From Circinella minor (lineage: Eukaryota; Mucoromycota; Mucoromycetes; Mucorales; Lichtheimiaceae): a stretch of DNA of 12,614 nt. Position 1 is the first letter of the stretch. Each line of letters begins with the position of its first letter. Below, piece by piece: positions 1-6,053 of the stretch. The DNA lies in assembly GCA_016758965.1 (NCBI GenBank), contig JAEPRB010000580.1, positions 1 through 12,614 of the forward strand, in the 5' to 3' direction. The position numbers and the translations under genes were made by a program. The notes below the pieces were generated by a model, which ran no database searches, was not told where the DNA came from, and saw nothing but the letters and a program-made list of their open reading frames with translations.

Positions 1-950
1 AATTAAACTTGATATGTTCAAGTTAGATACTGAATAGGTTGAAATGGAATTAATTACATATTTTATTCATTCCAATAACAACACTTATTTAAGCCGATTC
101 AGAATAGCGATCTCTTGCTAGGTAATCAGTCATTTGTATTGATTTTTCATCCATAGGTACGTAGAATAACTCTCATAGCATCCCTTGAGGAGAATACTGT
201 ATATTAATAGATACGTAACTAGATGAATTTGCGAACATAACACAGTACATATATATTCATATCTAAAGTTATGAACGCAAAAAGGCAATTGCTAATTTCT
301 TTGATTATTTCATAAATAAAAACATAATACTAAGCAAAAAATGAAGATGCCCCATAGGAAAGCATTATTTTATTATGATAAATAAAGACAAAGTCATGAC
401 TTGTATTTACTACTTGTTTTTTACTGTACTAGTTTTTCTTTTGCTTAATCTTCTTTTTTTTGCTATATACAATGATTGTATGGCTTTTTTCGGACCTATT
501 AGTTTCTTGAGATATTTGTAGATTCAGATATCATTACAATTCAACTGTTAGTTACCGAGTTTATTGATATTGTTTTGGTATAGTTAAATGTAATATGCTT
601 ACCGTATTTTATTATTCCTATATGTATGGATATCTTTTTGTGTGTTCTGAAATGGATTCAAAGGTCACTTGTATGATAGTTACTATTGAATTAAACAAGT
701 GATTTTAGTTGGACGATGTATTAAGTGAATAGTAAATATTTACACTTACCTGCATATGTATGTGATACAGAACTGTACTCTATTATGAGTAGTGTTTTTT
801 ACCTCTTGTTAGTTCGTAATGACAATAAGATGAGCTCTTCAAGTCTCTGATTCTAATGTAGGTTGTATAAAGTCCTGCTCGTGAATTACCAAAATATTTT
901 GTATGTGCTTTTTCTTCATTTTCTCCATGGCTAAAAAATAATTGACTTAC
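1..950. other. AT-rich intergenic DNA without a recognisable gene
   Basis: Both strands are broken by frequent stops and no open frame here reads like protein. Two TACGTA palindromes (158-163, 212-217) are present. No tRNA-like, terminator-like or repeat structure was recognised. Confidence 0.6.
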
Positions 951-1004
951 TGTTTTAAATGGTTATTTTTGAGAGATCACTTTGGTGGTTTTCTTTACCT
1001 ATAA

Positions 1005-1125
1005 CTTTTTTTTATATGTTTTTTTTTTACGTATGTTCTTTTTTTATGTTTTTTTTTTTTATGTTTTTTTTTTATGTTATGTTCTTTTTTTATGTTTTTT
1101 TTATATGTTTTTTATACGTATATAT
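1005..1125. repeat. T-rich minisatellite, degenerate (T)7-11 ATG units
   Basis: The plus strand is a run of T tracts of 7-11 bases separated by ATG, ATATG or ACGTATG, for example TTTTTTTATG repeated with small changes. Two TACGTA sites (1028-1033, 1115-1120) sit inside or at the edge, and a third lies just beyond (1137-1142). The Phe/Met/Tyr-rich open frames seen in two plus frames are a by-product of this composition and are not genes. Confidence 0.8.
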
Positions 1126-1269
1126 TATAATAGCATGTACGTAATATTTTTCTTGATCACGTCACAATACTCCTATGTGGTTGAGCCTTCGGTAATAGTT
1201 GATATCCTCTCATCGTTAGTGCTCTTTAATACTTGATTCCGTAAGTCAGACGTTTCATCATACGTTTTT

Positions 1270-1470
1270 TCATATTGTAAATTTCCCCAAGTAAAATGAC
1301 AATATTGCTCCCTTGAAGTTTTGATAATCACAAAACGGAATGCCCCTGAGTATATCTGCTAGCTCGAATATATGTTGACCAAGGTATAACCAAACGTATT
1401 TTTTCTGTTGCGTGTTTCTAGTGATATTAAGTTGCTCTTTTGCTTTGTTTTGAGTGCTTGGTTGTTGCAT
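1270..1470 (-). pseudogene. Block A fragment 6 (66 codons)
   Basis: A frame with plausible globular content, for example YVWLYLGQHIFELADILRGI, ending in TGA. A second frame of the same DNA (IVILLGEIYN) resembles fragment 4 (IVIFWGCDIR), which hints that one of the two copies is frameshifted. No known domain. Confidence 0.25.
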
Positions 1471-1729
1471 ATTCTTTACTAATAGGTGTCAATATAAAAT
1501 ACGTAGTGTTGTTTGCATGGTTTCTTTCGTGGTAAATTAATTGTTGATTGTTGATTGTTGGTTTCGATTATAAAAAAAAATATGAACTGTTAGGTAATGG
1601 TGGTGCTGTTATCTACTGAATGTAGCGTGCTTCGTATAATATAACAGTTGTTGCGCTTCCTGGATATTGATGACTGGTGGTATTGATTCCTTTCAGAGTC
1701 TGTTTATGTGACAAATAGTGTTCTTGATA

Positions 1730-2065
1730 CTATAACTTCCCAATTGAATGAAAGTTGCTCCTTTTGATTGTTGTTGTGGTGACGATGATGATGGTGACAG
1801 TGGTGCTACTGCTGTTGTATGTAATATGTGCTGTGTTTTTGATCGTAGCAATTTTCATACTGTTACTATAAATATGTATAGCTGGTAGTATTTTTATAGC
1901 ATTCCGCGATCGTTTTTCATAATAATTTGTTTCTTGAAAAAAAAAATATGGCTTGCTGATTTTTTGAATTGACGCTCCAAAAGCAATTCCTTTAATATAG
2001 TTCGAATTTTCGTTTTCAAAATATGGCTTCCTTGAGCTTCCAATAGGATAAAAAGTGGTGATTTT
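1730..2065 (-). pseudogene. Block A fragment 5 (111 codons without start)
   Basis: Open from after a TAA (2066-2068) to a TAG (1730-1732). The first half (NYIKGIAFGASIQKISKPYF) reads like a folded protein; the second half becomes Thr/Ser-rich (TTVTIIIVTTTTIK). It lacks an ATG until far inside, so it is likely an exon remnant or decayed internal segment. Not recognised. Confidence 0.3.
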
Positions 2066-2200
2066 TTAGTGGTTCAATAACAAATGGTTTGATCTTTGTG
2101 TTTTAGAGATGACGGTGATGTGATCAAGATGTTATACGTAGTATAATCCTCCTTTTTTTTTGATAGATGTTACTGTTATCAAGAATATAATTGTATGTAA

Positions 2201-2347
2201 TTATTTGTACTTGTTGATTTTTGATCCATAAAGTTTAATAATGTGCCCCGTATATGTTTGCTGTCTTATGTCACAACCCCAAAATATGACAATGTGCTCG
2301 CATCTTGAATGATAGTAATGATCCCCAATAGTTGTTGTCCTTGAATA
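2201..2347 (-). pseudogene. Block A fragment 4 (48 codons)
   Basis: Open between a TAA at 2348-2350 and a TAA at 2201-2203, with no Met start. It includes CEHIVIFWGCDIRQQTYTGH. The DNA around 2270-2320 resembles that around 1290-1340: both read on the minus strand as TTCAAG, then an A/G/C-rich stretch, then ATTGTCAT, then GGGG. Block A may therefore contain internally duplicated modules. Function unknown. Confidence 0.25.
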
Positions 2348-2692
2348 TTATGACTTGGTATTTGATGTTTAGTTTCATTAAGATAATTGGTGCGTATATA
2401 TCGTGACGATTAATTTTAGTAATCCCTTTTTAATATGCTTCCCCTTTTTCTTGGTAATAAGATGTTCAATTTCCATATATTGCCCAATAGAAATATATAT
2501 TTGATGACGATTTGTGATAATGATAATGATGAACGCTCTATAAGAGGATACCGCTCTTGTTTTTGATATTTGATATCTTCACGGGTCTTTTCAATACTTG
2601 TCATTCGACTATCTGAAAAACCCCAATATAATTTCTTTCTTTAGGTGGCTTGAGAATCATTTGTTGTAATAAAAATTTTACTTCTTCTGATG

Positions 2693-3076
2693 TCATATAC
2701 GTATATATACATGGATGTTCCCTGCTTCATACCGTATAATAGTGTATGTTTGGTGTGATTTAGTTTGGTTTGAAAAGATTTGGTTCGTTGTGAAAACATG
2801 AGTTGCGATCGTTTGTTTTTGAATAATGTTTTTTTTTATATATGTACAATAAGGTGGTGCTGCTTTGATAATTATTGATGATAAATTGGCAGATGATGTT
2901 GTTATTTGTTCCGTGACTTGGTGTTGTATTTTTGATAAATCATAGTGTTGAATAACGCTTCTGATATTTTTGTTGAGTTGTTTCTTTTTTGATGTGTGCG
3001 AAAAAAAAATAGAGTAATGTTGATAGGTGGTTTTCTTTTTTTGGTTCCAATGTTCATTCTTGTTTTTCATTACCAT
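2693..3076 (-). pseudogene. Block A fragment 2 (127-aa frame)
   Basis: This 127-codon frame is Lys/Gln/Thr/Ile-rich, with a central protein-like stretch (SVIQHYDLSKIQHQVTEQ) near residues 41-58. It starts at ATG in a CCATGG context and ends TAA next to a TACGTA site (2698-2703). It probably continues fragment 1 after a frameshift rather than being an independent gene. No motif, signal peptide or membrane segment is seen. Confidence 0.3.
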
Positions 3077-3272
3077 GGTTTTTGTTGGTAGTGAGTCCGC
3101 ATAAAAAAATATGGTTTGTTGGTTTACAAAATAGTCTTAATTGAGTTATATCGATTTTGACTCCTGATTCCTTCACCCACAATAGCTGCGATTCAGTATC
3201 AAAAAGAAGACATAATTGATACCAATGTCCCGTTAGTTCAGTTTGTGTTTGTCCAAAAGAATCACCTCCCGA
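3054..3272 (-). pseudogene. Block A fragment 1, best-preserved piece (72 codons)
   Basis: The frame is open from just after a TAA at 3273-3275 to a TGA at 3054-3056. It contains balanced, globular-looking sequence such as GHWYQLCLLFDTESQLLWVK, then LRLFCKPTNHIFLCGL, with regular alternation of hydrophobic and polar residues typical of beta strands. It has no Met start. The following fragment (3076-2693) begins out of frame with a Met in CCATGG and overlaps its end by 23 nt, so one frameshift would join them. Function unknown. Confidence 0.4.
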
Positions 3273-3634
3273 TTACTTGAGTTCTTGTTATAGTAGAAAA
3301 AAATGGAAGCTTCACAAATATCCCAAAGAGCACCCCAAGGTTGAGAATCCAGCCACCCTAAGCTAGAATTCATACCAATGTCTCCAAGTTCATCTGCGTC
3401 AACGCACGATGAACTTCCATTCTAAAGATGGGATCTTCTGTCCAATAGAGGGTATCTTGCGAACACCAAAAAAACAAGTGTAAAAATTATTCCGCAATGA
3501 CATCGGAATGTGCACCTTCTAACAATAGGTGTCTGCGCCCACCAAAAAAAAAAACAAATGAGGGAGAACTCTGTGGCGCCTTCCGTGTGCCACACGCCAA
3601 AAAAAACCAAAGCGCCAAAAACGCCAAAGCCTCT

Positions 3635-3661
3635 GCGCACCCTGCGCACCCTGCGCACACC
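3635..3661. repeat. Three tandem copies of a 9-bp unit CTGCGCACC
   Basis: Two perfect copies and a third ending CTGCGCACA are visible. Translated, they give Gly-Cys-Ala or Arg-Arg-Val repeats depending on frame, which explains the odd composition of the minus-strand open frames across this point. Confidence 0.85.
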
Positions 3662-3666
3662 CTAGG

Positions 3667-3960
3667 ATGACACCTCAACGAATGGACTTGATGAAGAAAA
3701 GGACTTACGGGCAGTGCAGTCCATACTACAGCTGGTGTACTAGGCTCCAGGGCCCTACTCCGTGGCATCACCCATGGCTGATGACCATGAATGCAGGATC
3801 GGAGGTACACAGAGTAAGAGAACTTCAAGGACACTTGTTCCTTTATAGGTCCCTTGGCAATCCGATACCTCTATCTGGAACAGATGTGAGGCCGATGACA
3901 ATACTAACACTGGGAATTCATTATTCTGCTTCCATTATAACAAGCTTGCAATTGTTATAA
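3667..3960 (+). CDS. Possible 97-aa reading frame in the GC island
   Basis: ATG-initiated and open for 97 codons, with a mixed composition (Trp, His, Pro, Met) unlike the flanking low-complexity frames. No motif, signal peptide or membrane segment is evident, and an equally long frame lies opposite on the minus strand. The openness may simply come from higher GC. Treated as a weak hypothetical. Confidence 0.15.
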   Translation: MTPQRMDLMKKRTYGQCSPYYSWCTRLQGPTPWHHPWLMTMNAGSEVHRVRELQGHLFLYRSLGNPIPLSGTDVRPMTILTLGIHYSASIITSLQLL

Positions 3961-4041
3961 TGGAGTATATAAAGACCTATAAATCAACTCTTTTAATAGT
4001 TAGTAAAATCCGATCAACACGTTACATTCATTACTTTTCAT

Positions 4042-4047
4042 TTTATT
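4042..4047 (-). terminator. Candidate polyadenylation signal AATAAA
   Basis: On the minus strand AAAAAATAAAATG lies about 80 nt after the TGA that closes the last exon (4127-4129). It is well placed to end the transcript that starts near 6890. Confidence 0.4.
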
Positions 4048-4126
4048 TTTTCAAGAACAAGAAAAAAAGGAAAAATAACTTACGGTCTTTATATCGAAAA
4101 AGAAAAACGCTTGTTTGTCATCACTT

Positions 4127-4369
4127 TCATGCCAAGAACCTAACCAGACCAAGTGTCCCATCCGTATCCCAAACTCTGCTTCCCCCCTTACCCACACCCA
4201 CGGTCACCAACCATAGGCTAGCCACAGAAGTAGGCACCCCTTCACCGTTCCACCAACCATAGTATGAACATACACTACCTTGCCTTCTCTCCACCAAGCC
4301 ATCCGCCAAGATGCCATCCTCTTCCGCCCCACCAAGCGGTACAAACCTACCCGTAACACCACTACGGGT
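4127..4369 (-). other. Candidate terminal exon E10 of the array transcript
   Basis: A branch-like ATCTAATC and an acceptor TTTGAATAG precede it. From its first base one frame is open for 80 codons to a TGA at 4127-4129. The sequence is GC-rich with Gly, Val, Trp and Arg abundant (for example GRFVPLGGAEEDGILADGLV, YYGWWNGEG), unlike the T-rich exons before it. It opens with a perfect hairpin (4349-4369). No frame of the preceding exon E9 stays open into this frame, so if it is translated E9 must be skipped: E8 ends in a compatible phase. A second minus frame (4204-4416) overlaps and is less convincing. Function unknown. Confidence 0.35.
4349..4369 (-). other. Perfect hairpin at the 5' edge of E10
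   Basis: Seven-base arms ACCCGTA and TACGGGT enclose a 7-nt loop. The 5' arm begins exactly at the predicted splice acceptor. It could influence splice-site choice in RNA. Confidence 0.55.
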
Positions 4370-4467
4370 CTATTCAAATAAAAAATATAATTACAGATTA
4401 GATATCCATTGTTCATTCTTTATAATCCCGTATTCTTTACATATTTATCCTTTTATATTTTACATAC

Positions 4468-4532
4468 CTCAATGGTTCAAAAACCATTCACTGCGCCAAA
4501 AATGGACAAAACTGTGAGGGAGTCGCCTCAAC
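4468..4532 (-). other. Array exon E9 (65 nt)
   Basis: Acceptor AACTAG, exon start GTTGAGGCGACTCCCTC, donor GAG|GTATGT. It is the most diverged copy of the repeated mini-exon. In the frame that opens most copies (codon split as AG|G) it reads LRRLPHSFVHFWRSEWFLNH and then meets TGA one base before the donor. The two other frames have earlier stops. Confidence 0.5.
4471..4488 (-). other. Perfect hairpin at the 3' edge of E9
   Basis: AATGGTT and AACCATT flank a 4-nt TTTG loop. It ends 2-3 nt before the predicted donor GAG|GTATGT, so the last intron is bracketed by a hairpin in each flanking exon. Confidence 0.55.
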
Positions 4533-4631
4533 CTAGTTATTAATAAAATATATAATAAATGTTTCATTAGTTGTCACAATATTAATCACCAGCATTAACT
4601 CTTGTTTATCCATGTACGTAATTCAACATAC

Positions 4632-4699
4632 CTCTAACAAAAAAAACAGCAAAACTGAAAAAATAAATACGGAACAAAAATGAGGGAGACTTGCTCGGC
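4632..4699 (-). other. Array exon E8 (68 nt)
   Basis: Branch site TTACTAAC (4730-4737), acceptor ATATATAG, exon start GCCGAGCAAGTCTCCCTC, donor GAG|GTATGT. Two frames are open, both highly hydrophobic (for example FCSVFIFSVLLFFLLE). The length is not a multiple of three. Confidence 0.55.
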
Positions 4700-4796
4700 C
4701 TATATATTAAAATGACACGATGAAATGACGTTAGTAACTAAAAATACAGTTGATTATCATATCATTATATATATATACAAGCTTATTTGTAAGTAC

Positions 4797-4852
4797 CTTC
4801 AAAAATAAATAATAAATAATAGAGGGAGGAAGGGAACCAGCCCAACCTCGAC
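4797..4852 (-). other. Array exon E7 (56 nt)
   Basis: Branch site TTACTAAT (4886-4893), acceptor TATATATAG, exon start GTCGAGGTTGGGCTGG, donor GAAG|GTACTT. It has a small insertion in the conserved head compared with its neighbours. Confidence 0.55.
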
Positions 4853-4974
4853 CTATATATATAAATGTGGATGATGCAAAGTATGATTAGTAACTATAGT
4901 ATCATTTCAACTTCATACTCTTATTCATATCCGTATCCATATCCATATCCATAACATACATATAAAATATTTAC

Positions 4975-5061
4975 CTCAATGATAGCAGCAAAAATGTGGA
5001 ATAAATAGGGTATAAATACAAAAATAAGGGTATAACAAAAAGAAGAGGGAGCCTGCTCGAC
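4975..5061 (-). other. Array exon E6 (87 nt, symmetric)
   Basis: Acceptor TATATATAG, exon start GTCGAGCAGGCTCCCTC, donor ATTGAG|GTAAAT. This is the only full copy in the first array whose length is a multiple of three. Read with the split codon AG|G it gives SSRLPLLFVIPLFLYLYP and stays open to a matching split codon, so its inclusion or skipping would preserve frame. The frame starting at its first base is also open. Array-2 exon e4 has the same phase property. Confidence 0.6.
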
Positions 5062-5175
5062 CTATATATATGAATGTGGAATACGTATGATAATAATGGT
5101 CAGTAGCTGCGATATCACTTTTATTCATCACCCAATCCATAATTCATATCCATATTATATATTTAGAATATTTAC

Positions 5176-5255
5176 CTCGAAAACAACAAAAATAAATAGG
5201 GTATATTCTAAAACGGGTATATTGAAAAAAAAAAAGAAAAGGGAGCCAGCTCGAC
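5176..5255 (-). other. Array exon E5 (80 nt)
   Basis: Acceptor TCTATGTAG, exon start GTCGAGCTGGCTCCCTT, donor TTCGAG|GTAAAT. An 11-base T run inside makes the frame sensitive to one-base slips. The frame beginning at its first base stops at TAG after 15 codons; the other two are open. Confidence 0.6.
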
Positions 5256-5372
5256 CTACATAGATATAGATATGAGTTACGTGAAATATAATTAGTACTG
5301 TAGCTACGTATCAGATCATTTTTACTTATCGCCTTGTCCGTTGTCCGTATCCAATATTCATAAAATATTTAC

Positions 5373-5445
5373 CTTAAATAAAATGGGTATATTAATATAA
5401 ATAGGGTATCTTGAACATAAAAAAAAAAGAGGGAGTCCACTCGAC
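5373..5445 (-). other. Array exon E4 (73 nt)
   Basis: Branch site ATACTAAT, acceptor ATATTTAG, exon start GTCGAGTGGACTCCCTC followed by ten T, donor TTTAAG|GTAAAT. Its split-codon frame (RSSGLPLFFL...) is open and ends in phase 0. Confidence 0.6.
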
Positions 5446-5541
5446 CTAAATATATATATGGATAACAATAAAGGTAGGATATTAGTATACGTTAAATTTA
5501 ACTACTGACATCAATTTGTATCCACTCGACCAAATAATTAC

Positions 5542-5617
5542 CTCTCAAAAAAACACCAACTATCGAACTGCACCAATAGAAAAAAAAAAGTAAAGAGAAA
5601 CGCAAAGGGAAACGAGC
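5542..5617 (-). other. Array exon E3 (76 nt)
   Basis: Branch site ATACTAAT, acceptor CTTTGTAG, exon start GCTCGTTTCCC, donor GAGAG|GTAATT. In phase with E2 it encodes a strongly hydrophobic stretch (FPFAFLFTFFFLLVQF) long enough to span a membrane. The following intron is clearly homologous to the intron between array-2 exons e3 and e4. Confidence 0.5.
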
Positions 5618-5705
5618 CTACAAAGAAGAAGATCGTTGTATTAGTATTCAATATTCTTATATGCTTTATACCCAACTCATAATAATAATATAAAAAGTTC
5701 CTTAC

Positions 5706-5831
5706 CAATAAAAAGAAAAGAAAAAGAAATGATTTTTTTTTGGGGTTTTAAAAGGTTTTTTTCGATTTTTTTTGGAGGTTTTTTAAGGTTTTTATACTTT
5801 TTTTTTGGGATTTTTGTTGGTTTTATATTTT
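5706..5831 (-). other. Candidate exon E2 (126 nt), Lys/Pro-rich
   Basis: Acceptor AAATTTAG and donor TATTG|GTAAGG. Only one frame is open throughout; it is very basic (KPTKIPKKKYKNLKKPPKK) and then turns into a Phe-rich end. The frame needs one leftover base from the upstream exon, which is what E1 would supply beyond its TAG. The DNA is a low-complexity run of G tracts spaced by T tracts on the plus strand, so the open frame may be accidental. Confidence 0.35.
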
Positions 5832-5939
5832 CTAAATTTTAACACAAAAAAGAAAAAAAAAACGGGTCAGTAACAAGTTCTTTTTTTTTTTTTTTTGACA
5901 AGTAAAAAACATGTTTTAAACAAGTATTATGAAACTTAC

Positions 5940-5971
5940 TTTTGTGGTTTTTTTAAGGTATGAAAAATAAA
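5940..5971 (-). other. Possible 32-nt micro-exon E2a
   Basis: Bounded by an acceptor TTTTGTAG and a strong donor AAAA|GTAAGT. Its inclusion would shift frame by two. It may equally be a chance pair of sites in the long first intron. Confidence 0.2.
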
Positions 5972-6040
5972 CTACAAAATAGAACAATTATAATTAAAAT
6001 ACACAATAAAATGGTTTTTTTTTGTATGCAATAAGACAAA

Positions 6041-6047
6041 ACTTACC
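6041..6047 (-). promoter_or_regulatory. Splice donor 7 nt after the stop codon of the 262-aa gene
   Basis: GAGGAG|GTAAGTTTT is the strongest donor match in the window. Its position just after TAG means downstream exons are 3' untranslated unless the stop is bypassed. Confidence 0.65.
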
Positions 6048-6053
6048 TCCTCT

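Larger units (their letters stand above)
1270..3272 (-). pseudogene. Decayed protein-coding block A, unrecognised family
   Basis: Reading the minus strand from 3272 down to 1270, pieces of protein-like sequence follow one another in changing frames: 3272-3054, 3076-2693, 2604-2416, 2347-2201, 2065-1730 and 1470-1270. Most start directly after a stop rather than at a Met, and adjacent pieces are linked by frameshifts or nonsense codons without room for introns, which is the look of an old broken gene. The plus strand is strongly T/G-rich, so the minus product is rich in Gln, Lys, Thr and Ile; part of the openness may therefore be compositional. I do not recognise the family. It could also be several small exons with introns I failed to see. 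Confidence 0.35.
3400..3960. other. GC-rich island with A-tracts and a triplicated 9-bp repeat
   Basis: Base composition rises sharply compared with both flanks. Short C/G-rich words (CACCAAAAAAA, CGCCAAAAA) repeat between 3467 and 3630, followed by three copies of CTGCGCACC (3635-3661). Overlapping frames exist on both strands (minus 3487-3834 and 3422-3658, plus 3667-3960), so neither can be trusted as the gene. It may be a mobile-element remnant or a GC-rich exon. I found no terminal repeats, target-site duplication or transposase motifs. Confidence 0.45.
4468..5617 (-). repeat. Tandem exon-intron array 1, seven units of about 150-210 bp
   Basis: Exon starts lie at 5617, 5445, 5255, 5061, 4852, 4699 and 4532. 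Each unit runs exon head (GTCGAGCNGGCTCCCTC), a T-rich body often containing ATACCCTATTTAT, a donor GAG|GTAAATATT, a GGATAT-rich intron, a TACTAAT branch site and a TATATAG acceptor. Introns are as alike between units as the exons, so whole exon-plus-intron units were duplicated. It is transcribed in the same direction as, and directly downstream of, the 6054-6842 gene. Confidence 0.8.

Noticed and set aside
959..1236. Plus-strand frames of 61 and 84 aa
   Set aside because: They consist of Phe, Met and Tyr from the T-rich simple repeat.
3960..4309. Plus-strand 100-aa frame with a TATATAAAG just inside its 5' end, and the Pro-rich end opposite E10
   Set aside because: The first half is AT-rich with Lys and Phe runs and the second half is antisense to E10. 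The TATA-like word at 3965 lies within the frame itself, and no start fits well.
4468..5617. CRISPR array or plain minisatellite explanation for the regular repeats
   Set aside because: Spacing varies from about 150 to 210 bp, both parts of the unit are related between copies, and each boundary coincides with donor, branch and acceptor signals of spliceosomal introns.
5881..5896. T16 tract as a terminator or Pol III stop
   Set aside because: No A/B-box or RNA gene precedes it on the plus strand, and homopolymer runs are common here.
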